A stretch of DNA of 64,000 nucleotides from Chitinophaga pinensis (lineage in GTDB: Bacteria > Bacteroidota > Bacteroidia > Chitinophagales > CAIOSU01), in contig CAMDKI010000002.1 in assembly GCA_945901065.1 (NCBI GenBank), positions 372,001 through 436,000 of the forward strand. Reading direction: 5' to 3'. Positions within the stretch are counted from its first letter, which is position 1, and each line of letters starts with the position of its first letter. Of this stretch, positions 44,608 to 52,808 are shown one piece after another. The translations under genes were made by a program, and so were the position numbers. Below the pieces are notes generated by a model. The model ran no database searches, was not told where the DNA came from, and was given only the letters and a program-made list of their open reading frames with translations.

Positions 44608-45627
44608 ATGAAAGTTACTCTCTTAATGCTATGCTACTGCTTGCTTGCAGCTGGCACACTAACTGCCCAAAACATTAGCCGTATCGCTTTTGGCTCATGC
44701 ATAAGCCAGAATAATCCCCAAGAGGTTTGGTATACCGTCGATTCTTTTAAGCCCGATGTGTTTGTTTTTTTAGGCGACAACCTTTACGGCGATACGGAGG
44801 ATATGACCGTACTGCGCCAAAAGTATGAAATGCTTTTTGGTAAAGAGCCGTTGCAAAAGTTTTTGGCCCATACCAAAACCCTAGCCGTATGGGACGACCA
44901 TGACTATGGCATAAACGATGGTGGCAAGGAGTACCCTAAAAAGGTAGAATCAAAAAACATTTTTTTGGAATTTTTTAAAGAGCCGAAAGATAGCGACCGC
45001 TGGAAACATGAGGGCATATACCATAGCGTAATCATGGGAGAAACTGGTAAGCGGGTACAGTTTATCTTGTTGGACAACCGCACCTTCCGCGACCCGCTTT
45101 GCCGCATAACTACCGATGAAGATTGCTACGGAGAGTATGGCCCTTGCGACGATAAAACCAAGACAATGCTGGGTGCCGAGCAATGGAAATGGCTGGAGAA
45201 AACCCTAATGGAACCTGCCGAGATACGCCTAGTATGCACCAGCACCCAGTTTTTGGTTGATTTTAACGGCTGGGAAGCTTGGGCAAACTTGCCCCACGAG
45301 CGCCAAAGGTTTATAGACTTGATAAAAAAGACCAAAGCCGAAGGGGTATTCTTCATTAGCGGCGACTTGCACTATGCCGAGCTATCTAAAATGGTTATCC
45401 CTGGCCAATACAACCTATATGACCTTACCAGTAGTGGTATGACCCACGGCCACTCATGTGCTGGCGAAAACAAATACCGCATTAAAGGTGCTTACATGAA
45501 ACCTAACTTTGGCCTAATTGATATTGCTTGGAAAGGCAAAGACACCGAAGTGCAACTGCGCATAGTGGACGATAAGGGCAAGTTAAAAATTGAGCACTTG
45601 ATACCCCTGAAGGAGTTGAAGTTTTAA
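44608..45627 (+). CDS. PhoD-like (alkaline phosphatase D family) metallophosphatase
   Basis: 339 residues with a signal peptide ending LTAQ. Metal-site motifs: RIAFGSC, VFLGDNLYGDTED, TLAVWDDHDYGIND and FISGDLHYAEL, the pattern of PhoD-like phosphatases/phosphodiesterases that use iron and calcium. It should act in the periplasm on phosphate mono- or diesters. The DDHDYG motif is complete, so activity is likely. A hairpin at 45635 sits between its stop and the convergent nrdJ stop. Confidence 0.88.
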   Translation: MKVTLLMLCYCLLAAGTLTAQNISRIAFGSCISQNNPQEVWYTVDSFKPDVFVFLGDNLYGDTEDMTVLRQKYEMLFGKEPLQKFLAHTKTLAVWDDHDYGINDGGKEYPKKVESKNIFLEFFKEPKDSDRWKHEGIYHSVIMGETGKRVQFILLDNRTFRDPLCRITTDEDCYGEYGPCDDKTKTMLGAEQWKWLEKTLMEPAEIRLVCTSTQFLVDFNGWEAWANLPHERQRFIDLIKKTKAEGVFFISGDLHYAELSKMVIPGQYNLYDLTSSGMTHGHSCAGENKYRIKGAYMKPNFGLIDIAWKGKDTEVQLRIVDDKGKLKIEHLIPLKELKF

Positions 45628-45634
45628 CAAAAAC

Positions 45635-45660
45635 AACGCCCTCCTGGCGGGGAGGGCGTT
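45635..45660 (-). terminator. Shared terminator between phoD-like gene and nrdJ
   Basis: Ten-pair GC-rich stem AACGCCCTCC (45635-45644)/GGAGGGCGTT (45651-45660). On the minus strand it is followed by GTTTTTGTT, making it a good terminator for nrdJ; the + side is only weakly U-rich. Confidence 0.8.
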
Positions 45661-45695
45661 GCAATTAAAAACTCAGTTATTCTATTCAGTTTTAA

Positions 45696-48323
45696 TCAGC
45701 CGCACTTGCTATGACCGCAGCTTTTGCAGTTTAGGCATCCTTCTTCATATACTAGGCTGTTCTCGCTGCAATTAGGGCATTGGCGCTCGGTGGGTAAGGT
45801 ACCGTTAGGTATAAATTTCTTAAGTGACCGGGCTACACCAGCTTTCCAAGTATTCAAGTCGTTGCCTTCTAAGTGTAGGTTCTCTACAATGTCAACCGCA
45901 TATTGTATTGGCATACCGTGGCGCAATACGCCAGAAATAAGCTTGGCGTAGTTCCAATACTCTTTGGTAAACGAGCGGCTTAGGCCTTCAATGGTTACTT
46001 TGTAGCCATCGCGGTCTTGAAACTGGAAATCGTAGCGAGACTTTCCGTCTTCATCTTTGTTGCGTAGCACCCACCCTTTGTTTACATAGCTAGGTGTAAG
46101 GAACGAATCCTCGGCACGACCCGTAAAGATTTCGTAAGGGCGGCCTTTGTACAAGCCCACTACCGCAATCCATTTCTCATTGTTGTTATTAAAACGTATA
46201 AACTCGGCCTCTAAGGCATGCGGGCGAACGGGGGCAACGGTTTCAACAAACTCGTTGTTTCCCTTTTCCGATACATCTTTTTTCTCCTTCTTTTCCTTGC
46301 TATCGTCGGCTATCAATACGCCGCTGCGTGAGCCATCGCGGTATACGGTAATGCCTTTACAGCCACTTTCCCAACCGGTCATGTATATTTGGCTTACCAT
46401 CTCTTCAGGCGTTTCGTTAGGAATATTAACGGTAACGCTTATTGAGTGATCGACCCATTTTTGGATAGCACCTTGCAATTTCACTTTCATTACCCAATCT
46501 ACGTCGTTGGCCGTAGCGTTATGGTATGGTGAGGTAGCTATAATTTCATTCAGCTTTTCGGTATCCCAAGTAGCTACTTCCTCAGGCTGGTAGCCTTGGG
46601 TCTCTAGCCAAGTAGTAAACTTATGGTGGAACACATGGTACTCTTCCCAGCTATCGCCTACCCCATCAACAAAATCCACTCGGCTTTTTTGGTCGTTAGG
46701 GTTTACTTTGCGGCGGCGCTTGTAGCTAACCATAAAGGCAGGCTCAACACCACTTGTAGTTTGGGTCATTAAGCTAGTAGTGCCAGTTGGGGCAATAGTA
46801 AGCAAGGCAATGTTTCTGCGGCCATACTGCACCATATCGTTATACAAAGCTGGGTCAGCTTCTTTTATGCGGGCAATAAACGGATTATCTTTCTCACGCT
46901 CGCTATCAAAAATCGGAAATTTGCCACGATCGCGAGCCATTTCCACGCTGCTGCGGTATGCCTCTAAGGCTAAAGTCTTTTGTACCTCGGTAGCAAATAC
47001 TACACTCTCTTCAGAACCATAACGGATGCCTAAAGCAGCCATCATATCGCCTTCGGCAGTAATGCCAACACCAGTGCGGCGGCCTTCGATACACTTCTTG
47101 CGTATTTTGTGCCAAAGCTCAAACTCGGTACGCTTTAACTCAAACGGCTCAGGGTCGTTTTCTATTTTTTTGATGATGGCATCAACTTTCTCCAACTCCA
47201 AATCCACAATATCATCCATAATACGTTGGCCCATTTGAGTGTGCTTTTTAAAGGCCTCAAAATCAAACTTGGCTTCGGGTGTAAATGGATTCTGAACGTA
47301 ATTATATAAGTTAATGGCCAACAAGCGGCAGCTATCGTAAGGACAAAGCGGAATTTCGCCACAAGGGTTAGTGCTCACCGTTCGGAAACCCAAATCGGCA
47401 TAGCAATCAGGAATAGACTCATTAATTATGGTATCCCAGAACAAAATTCCTGGCTCGGCAGCTTTCCAAGCATTATGGATAATTTTATTCCAAAGCGCTT
47501 TAGCATCAATTTCGGTTTTTATGCGAGGTTGCTCGCTACTAACCGGGAACTGTTGTGTATACGCATTGCCTGTTTTCACGGCACGCATAAATTCGTCGTC
47601 AATTTTCACCGATACATTGGCACCCGTTACTTTCGTACCATCTAGTTTTGCATCAATAAATTTCTCAGCATCGGGGTGCTTAACAGAAATGGACAACATA
47701 AGAGCACCACGACGACCATCTTGTGCCACTTCTCGGGTACTGTTACTAAACCGCTCCATAAACGGTACCACACCGGTGCTGGTAAGGGCACTGTTCATTA
47801 CAGGGCTGCCAGATGGGCGGATGTGCGAAAGGTCATGGCCTACCCCACCGCGGCGTTTCATCAATTGCACCTGCTCTTCATCGGTTTTCATTACGTTGCC
47901 GTAGCTATCGGCATTATCGTAATTACCAATTACAAAGCAGTTGCTCAATGAAGCCACTTGAAAGTTGTTGCCGATACCCGTCATAGGGCCGCCTTGTGGC
48001 ACTATATATTTAAAGTCCTTAAACACCTCATAAATTTCATCAGCGGTGTAAGGATTTGGATAGCGGGCCTCCATGCGAGCTACCTCACGAGCCATACGCC
48101 AGTGCATATCATCGGGGGTTCGTTCGTAAATATTCCCGAAAGAGTCCTTGAGTGCGTACTTATTAATCCAAACACTAGCAGCCAGTTCATCGCCTTTGAA
48201 GTACTTAATACTGGCTATAAGAGCCTCTTCGTAAGTATAAGTCTTCAATCCCTTGGTATTAGTTTTCATGGGTGATGTTGTTTCTGTGGTAGTACCCACT
48301 ATTGTGTCGGCTTCTTTGAACAT
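45696..48323 (-). CDS. nrdJ: Class II (adenosylcobalamin-dependent) ribonucleotide reductase
   Basis: 875 residues, about the usual size of vitamin B12-dependent NrdJ. Core motifs: GNNFQVASLSNCFVIG, NPCGEIPL, IAPTGTTSLMT and the C-terminal CPNCSENSLVYEEGCLNCKSCGHSKCG, a Cys-rich zinc and redox tail typical of this class. It reduces ribonucleotides using adenosylcobalamin and works with or without oxygen, so the cell has two RNR systems in this window. I saw no cobalamin-riboswitch GCCACTG box in the 277 nt upstream, so control by B12 is not evident. Confidence 0.95.
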   Translation of the reverse strand: MFKEADTIVGTTTETTSPMKTNTKGLKTYTYEEALIASIKYFKGDELAASVWINKYALKDSFGNIYERTPDDMHWRMAREVARMEARYPNPYTADEIYEVFKDFKYIVPQGGPMTGIGNNFQVASLSNCFVIGNYDNADSYGNVMKTDEEQVQLMKRRGGVGHDLSHIRPSGSPVMNSALTSTGVVPFMERFSNSTREVAQDGRRGALMLSISVKHPDAEKFIDAKLDGTKVTGANVSVKIDDEFMRAVKTGNAYTQQFPVSSEQPRIKTEIDAKALWNKIIHNAWKAAEPGILFWDTIINESIPDCYADLGFRTVSTNPCGEIPLCPYDSCRLLAINLYNYVQNPFTPEAKFDFEAFKKHTQMGQRIMDDIVDLELEKVDAIIKKIENDPEPFELKRTEFELWHKIRKKCIEGRRTGVGITAEGDMMAALGIRYGSEESVVFATEVQKTLALEAYRSSVEMARDRGKFPIFDSEREKDNPFIARIKEADPALYNDMVQYGRRNIALLTIAPTGTTSLMTQTTSGVEPAFMVSYKRRRKVNPNDQKSRVDFVDGVGDSWEEYHVFHHKFTTWLETQGYQPEEVATWDTEKLNEIIATSPYHNATANDVDWVMKVKLQGAIQKWVDHSISVTVNIPNETPEEMVSQIYMTGWESGCKGITVYRDGSRSGVLIADDSKEKKEKKDVSEKGNNEFVETVAPVRPHALEAEFIRFNNNNEKWIAVVGLYKGRPYEIFTGRAEDSFLTPSYVNKGWVLRNKDEDGKSRYDFQFQDRDGYKVTIEGLSRSFTKEYWNYAKLISGVLRHGMPIQYAVDIVENLHLEGNDLNTWKAGVARSLKKFIPNGTLPTERQCPNCSENSLVYEEGCLNCKSCGHSKCG

Positions 48324-48600
48324 GGCTAACTAATTTTCAACAGTTATAAAGGATTAATGATTCCGGTGGTATGCTTGGAAAGTGAAATCAAATTACACTT
48401 CATAAACACACTGACCAAAAAAAAGTAGCGATACTTCCTAACATAAAAAATGTGCATTGTGTGCAAAAAAATGTAGGCTTTCCCTTGCTAGTTTCAATCC
48501 GTCACCTAAACAGGTGAATACTAAATTGGAACTTAAAGTTATTTGGATTGTGTCTAAACAAGCGTTATTTTAGCTTCCGATTCACACACATTCTTTCCAC

Positions 48601-48759
48601 ATGAACAAAACTTTGCAGCGCACCCGGATAATAGATGGCGTTCCTGAACCTAAGCAGGTACAGGCGGCTCATTGCCTATTTGTGTGTGAGAAGAAGAACT
48701 GCTGCGAGAAGTACAAAAAGAAAGGCAAAGAGCCTTGCAAAAAGTGCCCTAAGCGGTAA
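48601..48759 (+). CDS. Small cysteine/lysine-rich protein (52 aa)
   Basis: A 52-codon gene, below the usual size cut-off, divergent from nrdJ. Six cysteines at residues 25, 29, 34, 35, 46 and 49 (CLFVCEKKNCC and CKKC) and many lysines around them suggest a zinc-binding or redox mini-protein. The N-terminus MNKTLQRTRIIDGVPEPKQV is polar, without a signal peptide. Codon use is normal, and the stop is followed 2 nt later by a heptamer array, as for real genes here. Function unknown. Confidence 0.6.
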   Translation: MNKTLQRTRIIDGVPEPKQVQAAHCLFVCEKKNCCEKYKKKGKEPCKKCPKR

Positions 48760-48761
48760 AT

Positions 48762-48817
48762 GGTTGGTTTATTGGTTATTGGTTAACTGTGGACCGTCGA
48801 CTATCGACCATGGACTA
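48762..48817 (-). repeat. Heptamer array TTATTGG and TSGACNA
   Basis: Eight period-7 units: GGTTGGT, TTATTGG x2, TTAACTG, TGGACCG, TCGACTA, TCGACCA, TGGACTA. It fills the space between the stop of the 52-residue gene and the stop of hutI. Confidence 0.85.
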
Positions 48818-48818
48818 A

Positions 48819-50063
48819 TTACTCATTCTGCACTTGCCCGTTTACAAACACCGTATCAATTAAATCGCTGCCATAATAGTATGGCAGCATAGCAATGGAT
48901 GACAGAGGTTTGGTAAGGAAGAAGTTCGCCTTTTTGCCGCGGGCAATGGTACCATAGTTGGCAAGTAGCTCCATTGCAACGGCTCCATTTATGGTAACTG
49001 CGTTAATTGCTTCTTCGGGCAACATGCCCATTTTAAGGCAAGCCAACGTAAGCACAAAAGCCATCCGCCCCGATGGGGTACTACCAGGATTGAAATCGCT
49101 GGCCAAGCACAAAGGCAGGCCTGCATTAATCATTTGCCTAGCTGGCGCATAATCAATACCCAAAAAGAATGAAGTGCCTGGCAATGCTGTAGGCATGGTA
49201 TTGCTGCCGAGCAATGCAATTATCTCGTCAGTGCCAATTCGTTCCAGATGGTCCACACTTACAGCATTGTTCTTTACTCCAACTTGCACGCCACCACTAA
49301 TGGCCAATTCATTGGCATGTATTTTTGGTTTTAGGCCAAATTTCGCACCTGCTTTTAAGATTGTATCGGTTTCTTGAACAGTAAAAAAACCTTGGTCGCA
49401 AAACACGTCAATATAATCGGCCAGCTTCTCTTCGGCAATTGCAGGTAACATCCTACCAGTAATCAAATCAATATATCCTTGTCTATTCTCTTTATAGTCT
49501 ATGGGTATAGCGTGGGCACCTAAAAAAGTAGCCTTAACTGCCATGGGTGTCATTCGCTTCAGTTTTTTTATCACCCGAAGCATTTTCAATTCGCCTTCTA
49601 AGCTAAGTCCGTAACCACTTTTAATCTCCACCGCACCCGTACCCTGCATCATTATTTCTTTCAATCGTGGCAACGATTGCTTAATCAACTCCTCCTCACT
49701 AGTATCATTCAATCGAATGGCCGAATTAAGGATACCACCGCCCTCGGATGCAATTTCTTCATAACTTTTACCTTGGCTTCTAGCCACAAACTCCTTCTCC
49801 CTACTCCCAGCATATACCAAATGCGTATGCGAATCGCACCAACTCGGAAACAACCATTTCCCTTCGGCACTGATAACAATATTACCGTTATCAGGATAAG
49901 TGCTCATAGGGCCAAAATCCTCAATGATATCATCGTTCACCAACAACCAAGCCTTTTCCAAGCGGGGCAGATACTTCATATCGCTGCCCTTTACGGCAGT
50001 TGTACGAAGCACATCTTCTTCTACTTGAACAATGGTATGGATGTCTTTTATTAGGATTCTCAT
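48819..50063 (-). CDS. hutI: Imidazolonepropionase
   Basis: 414 residues from the ATG at 50063 (MRILIKDIHTI); the open frame to 50129 only translates the heptamer array. Amidohydrolase motifs: CDSHTHLVYAGSRE (metal site), GTGAVEIKSGYGL, ATFLGAHAIP, KIHANELAISGG and LCLASDFNPGSTPSG. HutI opens the imidazolone ring to formiminoglutamate, the third step of histidine breakdown. The other hut genes are not in the window. Heptamer arrays bound the gene at both ends. Confidence 0.95.
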   Translation of the reverse strand: MRILIKDIHTIVQVEEDVLRTTAVKGSDMKYLPRLEKAWLLVNDDIIEDFGPMSTYPDNGNIVISAEGKWLFPSWCDSHTHLVYAGSREKEFVARSQGKSYEEIASEGGGILNSAIRLNDTSEEELIKQSLPRLKEIMMQGTGAVEIKSGYGLSLEGELKMLRVIKKLKRMTPMAVKATFLGAHAIPIDYKENRQGYIDLITGRMLPAIAEEKLADYIDVFCDQGFFTVQETDTILKAGAKFGLKPKIHANELAISGGVQVGVKNNAVSVDHLERIGTDEIIALLGSNTMPTALPGTSFFLGIDYAPARQMINAGLPLCLASDFNPGSTPSGRMAFVLTLACLKMGMLPEEAINAVTINGAVAMELLANYGTIARGKKANFFLTKPLSSIAMLPYYYGSDLIDTVFVNGQVQNE

Positions 50064-50064
50064 T

Positions 50065-50120
50065 GTTTGGTTATTGGTTGATTGGTTATTGGTCCACTGT
50101 CGACAGTCCACGGTCCATGG
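50065..50120 (-). repeat. Heptamer array TTATTGG and TCCACNG before hutI
   Basis: Eight period-7 units: GTTTGGT, TATTGGT, TGATTGG, TTATTGG, TCCACTG, TCGACAG, TCCACGG, TCCATGG. It begins one base from the hutI start codon and includes the palindrome ACTGTCGACAGT. Word order mirrors the array at the other end of hutI. Confidence 0.85.
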
Positions 50121-50170
50121 ATGGCGCAACTACAAATTTAAAACTATTAGACCTTTAACACTTTTTGCAG

Positions 50171-50198
50171 TGAACCACTGACTATGGTCCGTGGGCTA
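50171..50198 (-). repeat. Heptamer array ending at a stop codon
   Basis: TGAACCA, CTGACTA, TGGTCCG, TGGGCTA in period 7, meeting the stop of the LEA-like gene at 50196. Confidence 0.6.
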
Positions 50199-50783
50199 CT
50201 CCGTCTTAAAATCTTGACTTAGGGTAATCCACCCTGGGTATGCAAACGACATGCCACCTACCATAATAGTGGGCTTCACCTTCATCCCAACACGAGTAGG
50301 TTTTCCATCCTTATCAGCTAGGCCAAATGCGTAAGTAGGTAACTTGTCTTTCGATTCGCCTTTAAAAGTTTGCACCAAATCAGCTACTACCGTCAATGGC
50401 AGATTGGTGGTTTGCCCCGCACCTATTTCTACGCGCTGGTTAAGCACACCACTTACCAATTGTTTATTATCAATAAAGGCAATCCAATCAAGCTTATTCA
50501 ATGCTGCTAACTCGGTATGCGGGTTGGTTACTTGCAGGTTGATGGTAAAATTGAGGGGCAGCTTACCCTGTACTACATTAGCCGCTACCTTGGCTGCATC
50601 AGTAAAATTTAGGTCTTTGTAATTCATTACTTTGGTTACATCAACCCCTGCCAGTTGGGTTTTGGTAATGCTGGTATACCGGAACTTGCATTTAGCAAAG
50701 TTTGCCAATTCTTTAAAAGTAGCACAGCCACCCAAAACCAGCAATCCAGCTAATAAAGCGAACACAAAAGCGCGTTTCAACAT
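50196..50783 (-). CDS. LEA type 2-like lipoprotein
   Basis: 195 residues. Lipoprotein signal with Cys20 (LGGC). The mature domain (FTINLQVTNPHTELAALNKLDWIAFIDNKQLVSG, then VEIGAGQTTNLPLTVV) has the strand pattern of the LEA2/WHy (water stress and hypersensitive response) fold. Members are envelope proteins of uncertain role, sometimes linked to desiccation or stress. Location is probably the inner leaflet of the outer membrane or the outer leaflet of the inner membrane. Heptamer arrays flank it on both sides. Confidence 0.75.
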   Translation of the reverse strand: MLKRAFVFALLAGLLVLGGCATFKELANFAKCKFRYTSITKTQLAGVDVTKVMNYKDLNFTDAAKVAANVVQGKLPLNFTINLQVTNPHTELAALNKLDWIAFIDNKQLVSGVLNQRVEIGAGQTTNLPLTVVADLVQTFKGESKDKLPTYAFGLADKDGKPTRVGMKVKPTIMVGGMSFAYPGWITLSQDFKTE

Positions 50784-50814
50784 AAGGTAGTATTTGAGCG
50801 TTAAATTACAAAAG

Positions 50815-50849
50815 AGTTAGGAGTTGCGGGTTGCAGGTTACGAGTTGCA
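50815..50849 (+). repeat. Heptamer array AGTTGCG/GGTTACG
   Basis: AGTTAGG, AGTTGCG, GGTTGCA, GGTTACG, AGTTGCA in period 7. It is the inverse complement of the array at 50941. Confidence 0.8.
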
Positions 50850-50873
50850 ATCATAATGCCTATTTTTTGCCCA

Positions 50874-50919
50874 TTTTCAAATTTCCAAATTGGTACATTT
50901 TCAAATTATGATTGGTACA
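50874..50919 (+). repeat. Octamer array TTTTCAAA/TTGGTACA
   Basis: TTTTCAAA, TTTCCAAA, TTGGTACA, TTTTCAAA, a 6-nt gap, TTGGTACA. It is the same word family as between nrdB and nrdA, and it sits inside the loop of the inverted heptamer pair before aroC. Confidence 0.8.
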
Positions 50920-50940
50920 TTAGCATAATCGAGAAATATA

Positions 50941-50982
50941 ACCCGTAACCCGCAACCCGTAACCCGTAACTCGTAACCCAAA
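50941..50982 (+). repeat. Heptamer array ACCCGTA before aroC
   Basis: ACCCGTA, ACCCGCA, ACCCGTA x2, ACTCGTA, ACCCAAA, ending 4 nt before the aroC ATG. It pairs in inverted orientation with 50815-50849. Confidence 0.85.
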
Positions 50983-50986
50983 CCCC

Positions 50987-52066
50987 ATGGCTGGTAATTC
51001 ATTTGGCAATATATTCCGCATCACAACCTTCGGCGAATCGCATGGCGAAGCGGTAGGCGTGGTAATTGATGGATGTCCTTCGGGTTTAACAATTGATATA
51101 GAGCTAGTGCAGCAGGAGATGGACCGTCGTAGGCCGGGCCAAAGCAACATTACCACCCAGCGACAGGAGGCAGACCGAATTGAGGTGCTTTCAGGTATAT
51201 TCGAGGGTAGAACCGTAGGCACTCCTATTACCTTGCTGGTGCGCAACGAAGATGCCCGTAGCAAAGATTACAGCCACATTAAAGATAAGTTTCGCCCATC
51301 ACATGCAGACTTTACATACCAAGAAAAGTATGGTCTACGCGACTACCGCGGCGGTGGCCGAAGCAGCGCCCGCGAAACCGCTGCACGCGTTGCATCGGGT
51401 GCCATTGCCAAGCAATTTTTAGCAACCTTAGGCATAACGGTTCAAGGGTATGTATCAACGGTTGGATCTATCGACCTTACCATACCTTATCAAGATCTTG
51501 ACCTCTCCGTTGCCGAGACTAACATTGTGCGTTGCCCGCATTCCTATACCGCACTTTTGATGATAGATGCCATTGAAGATGTGCGTAAAGCAGGCGATAC
51601 CATAGGCGGTGTGGTCAGTTGCGTGATAAGCGGCACACCAGTGGGTTTGGGCGAACCAGTTTTCGACAAACTACATGCCGACTTAGCTAAAGCTATGATG
51701 AGCATAAATGCCACCAAGGGCTTTGAGTATGGCTCTGGATTTGATGGCGTGAGGCTAAAGGGCTCAGAGCATAACGATAAATTTGAAAACCAAGATGGCC
51801 ATATACGCACCACTACCAACCACTCAGGTGGTATACAAGGCGGCATAAGTAATGGCATGGATATTTACTTTCGAGTAGCATTTAAACCCGTGGCTACCAT
51901 AATGCGTACCCAAGAAACAATTGACGAGCAAGGAGATACAGCCACGATACAAGGTAAAGGCCGCCACGACCCATGCGTAGTGCCCCGCGCCGTGCCAATA
52001 GTGGAGGCAATGGCTGCACTAGTATTAGCTGACCATGTGCTGAGGGATAGAACCGCGAGATTATAA
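50987..52066 (+). CDS. aroC: Chorismate synthase
   Basis: 359 residues. Family signatures: the N-terminal [23 protein letters not shown], the central [37 protein letters not shown], and [14 protein letters not shown] at the C-terminus. The enzyme makes chorismate from EPSP, the last shared step of aromatic amino acid synthesis, using reduced FMN. Length is normal. Its upstream region is an inverted heptamer pair, and its stop abuts the stop of the convergent RNA methyltransferase without a spacer. Confidence 0.97.
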   Translation: MAGNSFGNIFRITTFGESHGEAVGVVIDGCPSGLTIDIELVQQEMDRRRPGQSNITTQRQEADRIEVLSGIFEGRTVGTPITLLVRNEDARSKDYSHIKDKFRPSHADFTYQEKYGLRDYRGGGRSSARETAARVASGAIAKQFLATLGITVQGYVSTVGSIDLTIPYQDLDLSVAETNIVRCPHSYTALLMIDAIEDVRKAGDTIGGVVSCVISGTPVGLGEPVFDKLHADLAKAMMSINATKGFEYGSGFDGVRLKGSEHNDKFENQDGHIRTTTNHSGGIQGGISNGMDIYFRVAFKPVATIMRTQETIDEQGDTATIQGKGRHDPCVVPRAVPIVEAMAALVLADHVLRDRTARL

Positions 52067-52807
52067 TTAAGGGTTTCCTCTCCACCAGGCTAAAACAATG
52101 CTAGCCGCAATGGCGGCGTTCAATGATTCGGCATCACCAAAACGAGGAATGGTTATCGGTTGGCTAAGCGACAGCAATACTGGGCTTACCCCATGCGACT
52201 CACTTCCGATTAATAAGATACCATTGTCAGGCATCTTCGTTTCATAAAGGCTTTTGCCCTGCATATCGGCAGCAAAAACTGGTACTCTAGGGTGGGAAAC
52301 AAACAGCACTTCCAAGTTGGTATAAACCACTTCAACCCTTGCTATAGAACCCATAGTACTTTGAACGGTTTTGGGATTGTAGAGATCAACACAATCAGTT
52401 GAGCAATACACACGTTTTACACCGAACCAGTCGGCAGTGCGCACTAAGGTCCCAAGGTTGCCAGGGTCGCGAATGGCATCGAGCGCTATGCTTAAACCTT
52501 CGGGAGCAATGTTGGTCTCATATTGGGGTATGGCTATAACAGCTAGCACTTGGTTGGGCGCGGCCAAAGCCGAAATTTTAGCCAGTTCGTTTGTATTAAT
52601 TGTTTCGGCAACTAAATGATGTTGCTCTAATAACAACGAATTTTGGGTTATCCATTCGGGCAGGGCATAAAGTTGTACTATCTTAGCACCTGCCTGTATT
52701 AGTTCTGGTACTATTTTAGCACCTTCGGCTATATACTGTTGATATTCAGAGCGGAATTTATTTCGCTGTAAAGATTGTATAAACTTAATTTGCGCTTTCG
52801 ACAGCAT
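52067..52807 (-). CDS. TrmH/SpoU-family RNA 2'-O-methyltransferase (with substrate-binding domain)
   Basis: 246 residues. An N-terminal L30e-like substrate-binding domain (FRSEYQQYIAEGAKIVPELI) is followed by the SPOUT knot with LDAIRDPGNLGTLVRTADWFG, LIGSESHGVSP and SLNAAIAASIVLAWW. This is the RlmB/TSNR-like two-domain form, unlike the short form at 15182. The RNA target is not readable. The gene is wedged between aroC (0 nt between stops) and tamL (1 nt between start codons), both on the other strand. Confidence 0.9.
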   Translation of the reverse strand: MLSKAQIKFIQSLQRNKFRSEYQQYIAEGAKIVPELIQAGAKIVQLYALPEWITQNSLLLEQHHLVAETINTNELAKISALAAPNQVLAVIAIPQYETNIAPEGLSIALDAIRDPGNLGTLVRTADWFGVKRVYCSTDCVDLYNPKTVQSTMGSIARVEVVYTNLEVLFVSHPRVPVFAADMQGKSLYETKMPDNGILLIGSESHGVSPVLLSLSQPITIPRFGDAESLNAAIAASIVLAWWRGNP

Positions 52808-52808
52808 T

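Noticed and set aside
48324-48600. Possible cobalamin riboswitch upstream of nrdJ
   Set aside because: No GCCACTG-type box and no convincing long-range pairing seen on the minus strand.
50064-50129. Upstream extension of the hutI frame
   Set aside because: It translates the heptamer array (QWTNNQSTNNQ); HutI proteins begin near the ATG at 50063.
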